From Streptomyces sp. NBC_00078 (lineage in GTDB: Bacteria; Actinomycetota; Actinomycetes; Streptomycetales; Streptomycetaceae): 64,000 nt of DNA. Under the pieces are notes generated by a model. It was not told where the DNA came from. It worked only from the letters and a program-made list of their open reading frames with translations, and did no database searches. Numbering within the stretch: position 1 is the stretch's first letter; every line of letters begins with the position of its first letter. The stretch is from assembly GCF_026343335.1 (NCBI RefSeq), contig NZ_JAPELX010000001.1, positions 372,001 to 436,000 of the forward strand, read 5' to 3'. Shown piece after piece: positions 37,377 to 45,210 of the stretch. The translations under genes were made by a program, and so were the position numbers.

Positions 37377-37857
37377 CACGGCCTGGGCGCTTCCGGGCTG
37401 ACACGGTCCGCAGTCGATCGGCAACGGTCTGTTCAGAACACCGATCGGAATCCCGGCTTCAGTGAATCTGCACATCCAATACGCAACCAAGTCACCGCGG
37501 GCGAAGGATCTGCACACCGCGACAGCTCCGGCCACGTCATTGGGACGGGAGTGTCGGATTCGTCGACACCTCGGCAAGGCCGTGGACCGGCCAATGCGGT
37601 GGCGCATGTGAAGAACTCGCCGCCGAGCCGTGCGCACACCTGCACCGTTCGGTGCCCCCTAGATCCAAATTGCCTGGTGAGACGCCTGGTTGATTGGAAG
37701 CGCGGGCCCGCCGCGTGCTTTGATCCATCGCACCGCGGGGGCCGCGAAGGGTTCCTGGAAACGGGCGCCCGGCGCTCGCGGTTCGCGGCCGTCGCTCTGT
37801 CCCCAGAGGGGTGCCGCTCCCCCCTTGTGAAATACCCATACGAAGGGAAGTTCCATC
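37377..37857. other. Upstream region of the peptide-export cassette
   Basis: This 481-base stretch holds no convincing gene. It begins with a 25-base imperfect direct duplication containing GGGCTGACACGG at 37370-37381 and 37395-37406. Part of it (about 37430-37550) is less GC-rich than its surroundings. It should include the promoter of the precursor gene. Confidence 0.5.
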
Positions 37858-38073
37858 ATGAACTCCACCCCCCGTGTTGAGACCGTCGAGATCTCTGACG
37901 CCGAGCTCGACAACGTCTCCGGCGGTCTTTCGGTGAACGCGGTCAACACCGTCACCGGTGCGCTGGACGGCATTGCTCCCGTTTCCGGCCTGGTCGACAC
38001 CGCCGTCGGCACCGTCGAGGGTGTGACCGGCCTGAACACCGCCCCGGTCACGGGCCTGGTCGCCGGTCTCTGA
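37858..38073 (+). CDS. Double-glycine leader peptide, likely exported RiPP or bacteriocin-like precursor
   Basis: An ATG behind GAAGGGAAG gives 71 residues. The leader (1-23) ends in ISDAELDNVSGG, the type of leader cut by C39 peptidases. The predicted mature part (24-71) is rich in Val, Gly, Thr, Ala and Leu. It has no Cys, no Lys or Arg and no aromatic residue, with only Asp and Glu as charges. It shows a loose 10-11-residue repeat around TGALDGIAPV, SGLVDTAVGTV, EGVTGLNTAPV and TGLVAGL. Databases often label such leaders type A2 lantipeptide, but without Cys no lanthionine can form. It may act unmodified. Confidence 0.85.
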   Translation: MNSTPRVETVEISDAELDNVSGGLSVNAVNTVTGALDGIAPVSGLVDTAVGTVEGVTGLNTAPVTGLVAGL

Positions 38074-38099
38074 TCGCACACCTTTTGTGATCGTCGAGT

Positions 38100-38124
38100 C
38101 CCGGAGCCGTCTTTCGGCTCCGGG
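38100..38124 (+). terminator. Hairpin after the precursor gene
   Basis: A perfect 10-base stem (CCCGGAGCCG and its complement) closes a TCTTT loop 26 bases after the precursor stop. It probably ends most transcripts so that precursor exceeds transporter mRNA. Confidence 0.85.
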
Positions 38125-38287
38125 GCCTTCGGTTGCCGTGCTGCATTTCCCGGGGACCAACCCCCGGACCTGCAGCAGAAGAACAGGCCAGCCAGCGTGA
38201 CCGGCGCGGACATCGCGAGGCGACCCTGAACAAACCAGCCGGCTCGTGCGAGCCGGTCCTCTCTCGTTTTCAGGTGAGGGAAGTTCC

Positions 38288-39094
38288 GTGCAGTTCCGCC
38301 AGCAGGCCCTCGCCAAGCTCCAGTCGCCGGAGGAACTCGACCTACCGGTGCGTTTCGCCCGCCCTCAGGGCTGGCTCGTGCTGTCCGTGACGGTGGTCGC
38401 GATGGCGGCCGCCTCGGTGTGGGCGGTGACCGGTTCGGTGACCTCCACGGTCGGCGCGCCCGCCATCCTCACGCACGGTGAGGGCAGTTACATCCTGCAG
38501 AGCCCGGTCGCGGGCCAGGTGACCGCTGTGCTGGCCAAGCAGGGTGAGCGGCTGCCGGCCGACTCCCCGGTGCTCAAGGTCCGTACGAGCCAGGGCGCCA
38601 CCGTCGTCCGCACGGTGGCGGCGGGCCGGATCACGGGACTGGCCGCCACCATCGGCCAGATCATTCAGACCGGCGCGAACGTCGCCGCGGTGGAGAAGGT
38701 CGCCAAGGCCGACGATCCCCTCTACGCCACGGTCTACGTCCCCGCCGAGAACGCGGCCTCCATCCCCGCGAACGCCGCCGTGGACCTGACCGTCTCGTCG
38801 GTGCCGACGCAGACGTACGGCGTGCTGCGCGGTCATGTGAAGTCGGTGGACCGCTCGGCCCAGTCGGCCCAGCAGATCGCCTCGTTCCTCGGGGACAGCC
38901 AGCTCGGCGAGCAGTTCACCAAGTCGGGCCGCCCGGTCGCCGTACTCGTACGCCTGGACAAGTCGTCCGGCACGAGGAGCGGTTACCGGTGGTCGTCCAA
39001 GGACGGGCCGCCGTTCGACCTCACCTCCATGACCCTGGCCTCGGGTTCCATCCGGCTGGCCGATCAGCGTCCCGTCGATTGGCTGCTGCCGTGA
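38288..39094 (+). CDS. HlyD-type membrane fusion protein of the NHLP export system
   Basis: The GTG has GAGGGAAG 6 bases upstream. The 268-residue protein has one N-terminal membrane helix (about 30-55, GWLVLSVTVVAMAAASVWAV). A barrel-sandwich region follows (ILQSPVAGQVTAVLAKQGER, then the matching AAGRITGLAATIGQIIQTGA), then a beta-barrel domain. This is the layout of HlyD-like adaptors, here shorter and without a long coiled coil, as in Gram-positive peptide exporters. It should form a complex with the two ABC proteins encoded next. The downstream gene starts inside its stop codon (GTGA). Confidence 0.88.
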   Translation: MQFRQQALAKLQSPEELDLPVRFARPQGWLVLSVTVVAMAAASVWAVTGSVTSTVGAPAILTHGEGSYILQSPVAGQVTAVLAKQGERLPADSPVLKVRTSQGATVVRTVAAGRITGLAATIGQIIQTGANVAAVEKVAKADDPLYATVYVPAENAASIPANAAVDLTVSSVPTQTYGVLRGHVKSVDRSAQSAQQIASFLGDSQLGEQFTKSGRPVAVLVRLDKSSGTRSGYRWSSKDGPPFDLTSMTLASGSIRLADQRPVDWLLP

Positions 39095-41313
39095 GCACCG
39101 CACAGGAGACGCGGAGCAGGCGTCGCGCCGCTCCGCCCAAGCGTCCCGTTCCCGTGGGCAGGGCGAAGACCGTCCGCACTCCCACCGTGCTCCAGATGGA
39201 GGCGGTGGAGTGCGGCGCGGCCTCTCTGGCGATGGTCCTCGGCCACTACGGCAAGCACGTCCCGCTGGAGGAGCTGCGCATCGCGTGCGGTGTCTCCCGC
39301 GACGGCTCGCGCGCCAGCAACCTGCTGAAGGCGGCCCGCAGCTACGGCCTCACCGCCAAGGGCATGCAGATGGACACGGCCGCCCTCGCCGAGGTGAAGA
39401 CGCCGGCCGTCCTGTTCTGGGAGTTCAACCACTACGTCGTCTACGACGGCATGGGGCGCCGCTTCGGCCGCCGCGGGGTCTACATCAACGACCCCGGCAA
39501 GGGCCGCCGTTTCGTGCCCATGGAGGACTTCGACGGCAGTTTCACCGGTGTCGTGCTGGTCATGGAGCCGGGCGAGGGCTTCGCCAAGGGCGGCCGCAGG
39601 CCCGGTGTGCTCGGCGCGATGCCGGCCCGGCTGCGCGGCACCGCGGGCACGATGCCCGCCGCGGTCCTGGCGAGCCTGCTGCTGGTCGCGGTCGGCGCGG
39701 CCGTGCCGGCGCTCAGCCGGACCTACATCGACGAGTTCCTGATCGGCGGGCAGACCTCCCTGCTCGGCGTGCTGTTCGCGTCGATGGGTACGTCCGTGCT
39801 GCTCACGATCGTGCTGACCTGGCTGCAGCAGGCGAATCTGCTGCGCGGCCGCATCGTCTCCTCCACCCTCTCCAGCGCCCGGTTCCTGCGGCATCTGCTG
39901 CGGCTGCCCGTCACCTTCTTCTCCCAGCGCAGCCCGGCCGACCTGGTACAGCGTCTGCAGTCCAACGACGCCGTGGCCGAGACCCTGGCCCGCGATCTGG
40001 CGGCGGCGGGCGTCGACGCGGTGGTCGTCGTGCTCTACGCGATCCTCCTCTACACCTACGACCCGCAACTCACCTTCCTCGGCATCGGCGTCGCCCTGTT
40101 GAACATCGTCGCGATGCGCGTCGTCATCCGTCTGCGCGCGACCCGGACGGCGAAGCTGCGCGCGGACAGCGCCCGGCTCACCAACACCGCCTACACCGGG
40201 CTGCAGTTGATCGAGACGATGAAGGCGACCGGCGGTGAGGACGGCTACTTCCGCAAGTGGGCCGGTCAGCATGCCACCACGCTGGAGGAGCAGCAGCGGC
40301 TCGGGGTGCCGAGCGCCTGGCTGGGTGTGGTCGCGCCGACGCTGGCCGCCCTGAACAGCGCCCTGATCCTGTGGATCGGCGGCATGCGCGCGGTGGAGGG
40401 AGGCATCTCGGTGGGCCTGCTGGTCGCCTTCCAGGCCCTGGTCACGCGCTTCACCGCACCCATCACCCGGCTCAACGGCGTGGCGGGCCGCATCCAGGAC
40501 TTCGCCGCCGACGTGGCCCGTCTGAAGGACGTCGAGAACTTCCGGGCCGACCCGCTCTACGGCCGCCCCGGCGCCGGCGACTCCACGCGCCGCCTGCACG
40601 GCCACGTCGAACTGCAGAACATCACCTTCGGCTACAACCCGCTCGACAAGCCGCTGCTCACCGGCTTCGACCTGACCGTCGGCCCCGGCCAGCAGGTCGC
40701 CCTCGTGGGCGGATCCGGCAGCGGCAAGTCCACGGTCTCGCGCCTGATATCGGGCCTGTACACCCCCTGGGAAGGCGTGATCCGCATCGACGGCCGACGC
40801 CTGGACGACATCCCGCGCGGCGCGCTCGCGGCGTCCGTCTCCTTCGTGGACCAGGAGGTCTTCCTGTTCGAGGGCTCGGTCCGCGACAACGTCGCCCTGT
40901 GGGATCCCTCGATTTCCGACGACGCCGTGGTGGACGCGCTGCGGGACGCGGCGCTCCACGACGTCGTGACGCGCCGCCCCGGCGGCATCCACAGCAAGGT
41001 CGAGCAGGACGGCCGCAACTTCTCCGGCGGGCAGCGTCAACGCCTGGAGATCGCAAGGGCGTTGGTGCGCAGGCCGAGCATCCTGGTGCTCGACGAGGTG
41101 ACGAGCGCCCTGGACGCGGAGACGGAACAGGTCGTGATGGACAACCTGCGCCGGCGCGGCTGCGCGTGTGTGGTGATCGCGCACCGGCTCAGCACCGTGC
41201 GTGACAGCGACGAGATCGTGGTGCTCCAGCACGGCACGATCGTGGAGCGCGGACGGCACGAGGAGCTGGTGACGCGCGGTGGCGCGTACGCGGCGCTGGT
41301 CAGGGAGCGATGA
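39091..41313 (+). CDS. Peptidase-containing ABC transporter (C39, PCAT type)
   Basis: The GTG overlaps the adaptor stop. The 740-residue protein starts with a C39 peptidase (about 28-165): catalytic Cys in EAVECGAASLAMVLGHYG, His in EFNHYVVYDG, Asp in YINDPGKGRR. Six membrane helices follow, then an ATPase with Walker A GGSGSGKS, signature NFSGGQRQRLE and Walker B ILVLDEVTSALD. It should cut the leader after Gly-Gly and pump the peptide out. The precursor three genes upstream carries the fitting NVSGG site. Confidence 0.94.
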   Translation: MSTAQETRSRRRAAPPKRPVPVGRAKTVRTPTVLQMEAVECGAASLAMVLGHYGKHVPLEELRIACGVSRDGSRASNLLKAARSYGLTAKGMQMDTAALAEVKTPAVLFWEFNHYVVYDGMGRRFGRRGVYINDPGKGRRFVPMEDFDGSFTGVVLVMEPGEGFAKGGRRPGVLGAMPARLRGTAGTMPAAVLASLLLVAVGAAVPALSRTYIDEFLIGGQTSLLGVLFASMGTSVLLTIVLTWLQQANLLRGRIVSSTLSSARFLRHLLRLPVTFFSQRSPADLVQRLQSNDAVAETLARDLAAAGVDAVVVVLYAILLYTYDPQLTFLGIGVALLNIVAMRVVIRLRATRTAKLRADSARLTNTAYTGLQLIETMKATGGEDGYFRKWAGQHATTLEEQQRLGVPSAWLGVVAPTLAALNSALILWIGGMRAVEGGISVGLLVAFQALVTRFTAPITRLNGVAGRIQDFAADVARLKDVENFRADPLYGRPGAGDSTRRLHGHVELQNITFGYNPLDKPLLTGFDLTVGPGQQVALVGGSGSGKSTVSRLISGLYTPWEGVIRIDGRRLDDIPRGALAASVSFVDQEVFLFEGSVRDNVALWDPSISDDAVVDALRDAALHDVVTRRPGGIHSKVEQDGRNFSGGQRQRLEIARALVRRPSILVLDEVTSALDAETEQVVMDNLRRRGCACVVIAHRLSTVRDSDEIVVLQHGTIVERGRHEELVTRGGAYAALVRER

Positions 41314-41314
41314 G

Positions 41315-44131
41315 ATGACGACCGCACACGAGGGCGACCTCGTTCTCGGCGCCCTCGGCTCCATGGGCACACTGGTGGACTGCTCGGGCCTGACCCGGCT
41401 CGACCTCGAAGGCCCGCAGGTGCTGTGGCTGGTCGCGGCCGGCAGCCTGGACCTGTTCGCGGTGGACGCCGGACAGCAGGGTCACTGGCACCACCTCGGC
41501 CGCCTGGACGCGGGCTCGCTGATCCTCGGCCCGGTCCCGGGACCGCAGCACACCCTGGTCGCCCGCCCGTTGCGCGACTGCGTGGTGCACCGCATCGGGC
41601 TGCGCGAGCTGTACCAGACGGCCGACACCCAGACCTGGTCCTACGACGAGTACGGCAACCCCCAGTACGTACCGCCGACGACGAGCCCGCTGGAGTACGC
41701 CCTCGCCCTCGGTGTCGGCCGCAGCCTGTCCGTCCTCTTCCAGGCGCCGATGGCGACCGAGCGAGCCGCCGAGGTCACCGACGACGACGTCTTCTGGATG
41801 CAGGTGCCGCCGGGCAGCGTGCAGTACGGCTCGCTCTACGGCGCCGAGGCGGCCGCCGACCTGCTGATGGACCCGGCGGTCTGGCAGAGCATGGTCGACC
41901 AGCAGTACCGGCTGCTGACCACACTGGACCGCTGGATCGAGCAGCTGGAGCGCTCGCACGAGACGCGGACGGCTGCCGGCATCAAGGCGGGTGAGGCGGT
42001 CCGCGCCCAGGCCGATCAGACGCTGCTCGCCTCCATCGGCAAGTCCTCGGGCAAGCGCACCACGGCCGCCGACGCCGACGCCTCGTACGCGGCGTGCAAG
42101 CTGGTCGCCGAGGCGGCCGGGATCCAGCTCGCCGAGCCCGCGCAGAGCGGGACGGAGAGCGAACGGCTCGACCCGGTGGAGCTCGTGGCCATCGCCTCCC
42201 GTGTCCGCACCCGGGCCGTGCGTCTGGACGGCCGCTGGTGGCGGGACAACGTCGGTCCACTGGTGGGCCACCGGGCCCTGTCCGGTGCGCCGGTGGCCCT
42301 GCTGTGGCGGCGCGGCGGTTATGTGGCCGTGCATCCGTCGACGGGCCGCGAGACACCGATCGAGAAGGCCAACGCGGAGGAGTTCGAGGCGCGTGCGGTG
42401 ATGTTCTACCGTCCGCTGCCCGAACGGACCCTCAGCCCGCTGCGGCTGCTGCGGTTCAGCATGCGCGGCACCGGCGGCGATCTCACGAGTCTGCTGATCA
42501 GCGGTCTGGTGACGGTGGCGATCGGGGCGCTGGTGCCCATCGCGACCGGCAAGGTGCTGGGTGAGTTCGTCCCGAGGGCACAGACGGGACTGATCGTCCA
42601 GGTCTGTCTGGCCGTGATGCTCACCAGCGTCGTGGCTGCGGCCTTCATGCTGCTGGAGAACCTCACCATCCTCCGTATGGAGGGCCGTATCGAGGCCACG
42701 CTCCAACCGGCCGTCTGGGACCGGCTGCTGAGACTCCCGACGAAGTTCTTCACCGAGCGATCGACCGGCGAGCTGGCCAGCGCGGCGATGGGCATCAGCT
42801 CGATCCGCCGTCTGATGGCGGGAGTCGGGCCCGTGGTCGCCCAGTCGGTGACCGTCGGCGCGATGAACCTGGGGCTGCTGTTCTGGTACAGCCCCATGAT
42901 GGCGCTGGCGGCGATCGGCATGCTCGTCGTCATCGCGGGCGCCTTCCTGGGCCTGGGCCTGTGGCAGGTGCGCTGGCAGCGCAAGCTGGTGGTGCTCAAC
43001 AACAAGCTGAACAACCAGGCGTTCCAGACCCTGCGCGGGCTGCCGAAGCTGCGGGTGGCGGCGGCCGAGAACTACGCCTACGCGGCCTGGGCCTCGGAGT
43101 TCGCCCGCAGCCGTGAACTGCAGCAGAAGGTCGGTCGCATCAAGAACCTGACCACGGTGATGGGCGCGGTGTATCTGCCGCTGTGCACCCTGCTGATGTT
43201 CATGCTGCTGGCGGGCCCGGCGCGCGGGGTGATGTCGGCGGCAGCGTTCCTCACCTTCAACACTTCGGTGACGATGCTGCTGACCTCGGTGACCCAGCTG
43301 ACCGGCGCGTTCGTGTCTGCGGTGGCCGCGCTGCCGCTGTTCGAGGAGATCAAACCGGTGCTGGAGGCGACGCCGGAGGTGCGCACGGCGAGCACCCGGC
43401 CGGGCCCGCTGTCCGGCGCGATCGAGGCGCGGCGGCTGTCGTTCCGGTATTCGGACGACGGCCCGCTCGCCCTGGACGACGTGTCGTTCGCGATCCGTCC
43501 GGGCGAGTTCGTGGCGATCGTCGGCCCCAGCGGCTGCGGCAAGTCGACGCTGCTGAGGCTCCTGATCGGCTTCGACAAACCGGTCTCGGGCAGTGTGCTG
43601 TACGACGGCCAGGACCTGGGCGCGCTCGACCAGTCGGCCGTCCGCCGCCAGTGCGGCGTCGTCCTGCAGCACGCGCAGCCCTTCACCGGCTCCATCCTGG
43701 ACGTCATCTGCGGCACCGAGCCGTACACGCCGGAAGAGGCGATGGCGGCGGCCGGGATGGCGGGACTCGCCGAGGACATCAAGCGGATGCCGATGGGCCT
43801 GCACACGATCGTGTCGGGCAGCGGTGCCGTCTCCGGCGGCCAGCGCCAACGCCTCATGATCGCGCAGGCGTTGATCCGCCGGCCGCGCATCCTCTTCTTC
43901 GACGAGGCGACCAGCGCCCTCGACAACGAGACACAGCGCACGGTGATCGAGTCCACGAAGGCCCTCAACGCCACCCGCATCGTCATCGCGCACCGCCTGT
44001 CCACGGTTTTGGACGCGGACCGCGTGATCGTCATGGAGGACGGCAAGGTCGCCCAGCAGGGCCCGCCCGCGCAGCTGCTGGCGGACACGAGCGGGCGGCT
44101 GCACGAGCTGGTGCGCCGGCAGATGGCGTGA
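41315..44131 (+). CDS. NHLP-type bacteriocin export ABC transporter
   Basis: The ATG lies one base after the PCAT stop. The 938-residue protein has a soluble N-terminal region of about 380 residues, partly like a cyclic-nucleotide-binding barrel (GRLDAGSLILGPVP), with no peptidase Cys. Membrane helices follow (about 395-670), then an ATPase with Walker A GPSGCGKS, signature VSGGQRQRLM and Walker B ILFFDEATSALD. This is the second ABC protein of the NHLP/NHLM export pair. With the PCAT and the adaptor it likely forms one exporter for the small precursor. Confidence 0.92.
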   Translation: MTTAHEGDLVLGALGSMGTLVDCSGLTRLDLEGPQVLWLVAAGSLDLFAVDAGQQGHWHHLGRLDAGSLILGPVPGPQHTLVARPLRDCVVHRIGLRELYQTADTQTWSYDEYGNPQYVPPTTSPLEYALALGVGRSLSVLFQAPMATERAAEVTDDDVFWMQVPPGSVQYGSLYGAEAAADLLMDPAVWQSMVDQQYRLLTTLDRWIEQLERSHETRTAAGIKAGEAVRAQADQTLLASIGKSSGKRTTAADADASYAACKLVAEAAGIQLAEPAQSGTESERLDPVELVAIASRVRTRAVRLDGRWWRDNVGPLVGHRALSGAPVALLWRRGGYVAVHPSTGRETPIEKANAEEFEARAVMFYRPLPERTLSPLRLLRFSMRGTGGDLTSLLISGLVTVAIGALVPIATGKVLGEFVPRAQTGLIVQVCLAVMLTSVVAAAFMLLENLTILRMEGRIEATLQPAVWDRLLRLPTKFFTERSTGELASAAMGISSIRRLMAGVGPVVAQSVTVGAMNLGLLFWYSPMMALAAIGMLVVIAGAFLGLGLWQVRWQRKLVVLNNKLNNQAFQTLRGLPKLRVAAAENYAYAAWASEFARSRELQQKVGRIKNLTTVMGAVYLPLCTLLMFMLLAGPARGVMSAAAFLTFNTSVTMLLTSVTQLTGAFVSAVAALPLFEEIKPVLEATPEVRTASTRPGPLSGAIEARRLSFRYSDDGPLALDDVSFAIRPGEFVAIVGPSGCGKSTLLRLLIGFDKPVSGSVLYDGQDLGALDQSAVRRQCGVVLQHAQPFTGSILDVICGTEPYTPEEAMAAAGMAGLAEDIKRMPMGLHTIVSGSGAVSGGQRQRLMIAQALIRRPRILFFDEATSALDNETQRTVIESTKALNATRIVIAHRLSTVLDADRVIVMEDGKVAQQGPPAQLLADTSGRLHELVRRQMA

Positions 44132-44135
44132 GCCG

Positions 44136-44663
44136 TCAGTCCATGCCGGGGACGGGGGCGCCGGAAGGCACACCCGTCCTGACGTACTCCTCGTAGAACT
44201 CCTTCCAGGGGACGCCCGCCCCGGCGTGCGGCCCCCCGACGTGCTCACCGCGCGCCCTCGCGTCCAGGGCTGCCAGGCACACCTCCCAGCCGGCACCGTT
44301 GCGGGCGGAGGTGTCGGCGGCCTGCAGGACGTTGGTGAGGGTGAAGCGGGTGCGCTTGTCGTCCAGTGCCTCGAGGTCGAAGTGCAGTTCGTCGCCGCCC
44401 CACTCGAAGGACAGGTGGCGCGGCTCGTCGAGGGCGAGGACCCGGCCCGTGGACTCGGGCATGTTCGGGTCGCCGCTGAAGGTGATGGTGCCGCCGGGGC
44501 GCGGGTCGATCTCCGCTCGGGACGGGAACCAGTGGGCGAGTTCCTGCGCGTCGGTGACGAACTGCCAGACCCGCTCGACCGGATGGTCGTAGATGCGGCT
44601 GAAGCGGACGGCCGGACGGCCGTCGTCCAGGGTGAGATACGTGCCGGTGGGTTCAGCGGCCAT
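44136..44663 (-). CDS. SRPBCC/AHSA1-type protein
   Basis: The 175-residue protein has the START-like fold of the AHSA1 family: FSRIYDHPVERVWQFVTDAQ, LAHWFPSRAEIDPRPGG and LSFEWGGDELHFDLEALDD. These proteins bind hydrophobic ligands or act as stress-related cofactors. It follows an ArsR regulator by 6 bases, a very common actinobacterial pair in which the regulator controls both. The ligand is unknown. Confidence 0.88.
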   Translation of the reverse strand: MAAEPTGTYLTLDDGRPAVRFSRIYDHPVERVWQFVTDAQELAHWFPSRAEIDPRPGGTITFSGDPNMPESTGRVLALDEPRHLSFEWGGDELHFDLEALDDKRTRFTLTNVLQAADTSARNGAGWEVCLAALDARARGEHVGGPHAGAGVPWKEFYEEYVRTGVPSGAPVPGMD

Positions 44664-44669
44664 GATGGA

Positions 44670-45014
44670 TCAGTCCTTCGGGGTGGTTTCCTCGGGATCG
44701 TCCGTCGCCGTCTCGTCGAGGCGTCGGCCCAGCAGGTCCAGGCTGCGGTTCCACAGCGCCCGGTAAGGCGCCAGCCATCTGTCGAGCTCGGCGATCGGGG
44801 CCGGGTCGAGGGCGTAGACGCGACGCTGCGCGTCCTGCCGTACCCGCACCAGGCCTGCCTCCCGCAGCACCTTCAGGTGCTTGGAGGTGTTCGGCTGACT
44901 CAGGCCGCATGCCTCCACGATCTCGCCAACGGGCCGCGGCCGCTCCAGGAGCAGGGCGACGATGGCCCGCCGGTGGGGATCGGCGAGGGCCGTCCAGAGC
45001 GCGGCGTCGGACAT
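44670..45014 (-). CDS. ArsR-family transcriptional regulator, likely leaderless
   Basis: The 114-residue protein is a winged helix-turn-helix: ALADPHRRAIVALLLERP, CGLSQPNTSKHLKVLREAGL and wing VRQDAQRRVYALD. It lacks the metal-binding CxC. It forms an operon with the SRPBCC gene. A TTGACG/CATATT promoter ends 6 bases before the ATG and there is no ribosome site, so the mRNA is probably leaderless. An AAATAT-N12-ATATTT repeat over the promoter suggests self-repression. Confidence 0.9.
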   Translation of the reverse strand: MSDAALWTALADPHRRAIVALLLERPRPVGEIVEACGLSQPNTSKHLKVLREAGLVRVRQDAQRRVYALDPAPIAELDRWLAPYRALWNRSLDLLGRRLDETATDDPEETTPKD

Positions 45015-45019
45015 GAGGC

Positions 45020-45050
45020 AAATATGCCTCGGTAGTTATATTTCCGTCAA
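45020..45050 (-). promoter_or_regulatory. Promoter and operator of the ArsR-SRPBCC operon
   Basis: Reading toward the ArsR gene, TTGACG (45050-45045) and CATATT (45026-45021) are 18 bases apart, and the ATG begins 6 bases later. An inverted repeat AAATAT-N12-ATATTT (45020-45043) covers the -10 and spacer, fitting an ArsR operator. Confidence 0.6.
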
Positions 45051-45075
45051 GGGATATGAGACGGCGATCACAGCC

Positions 45076-45136
45076 AGCGAAACGTTGCCGTTTCGCTCGG
45101 GGTGGTCTAGCCTCTAGGTGTACGAAACCGTTTCGT
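45076..45136 (+). promoter_or_regulatory. Promoter with two inverted-repeat operators before the DHA2 pump
   Basis: AGCGAAACG-N4-CGTTTCGCT (45076-45097) and ACGAAAC-C-GTTTCGT (45122-45136) share the core CGAAAC and GTTTCG. Between and over them lies a promoter, TTGCCG (45085-45090) and TAGCCT (45108-45113) with a 17-base spacer. This is the classic layout for a TetR-family repressor blocking the promoter, but no TetR gene is adjacent. Confidence 0.75.
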
Positions 45137-45210
45137 TTAGGTTTCCTTTACCCCGCGTTGTTCTCACGTGTTCCAACGAACCCGAACGACTTCCCTGGAG
45201 TGGTTCTCCC

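Noticed and set aside
37370..37406. Direct repeat as a mobile-element target duplication
   Set aside because: The 25-base copies are adjacent and imperfect with no element between them; a local duplication explains them.
37551..37880. 109-codon frame overlapping the start of the double-glycine precursor
   Set aside because: It has no ribosome site, its product is unlike a real protein, and it overlaps a well-supported gene in another frame.
41300..44296. 998-codon open frame on the minus strand
   Set aside because: It is antisense to the NHLP ABC transporter, whose Walker and signature motifs are unambiguous.
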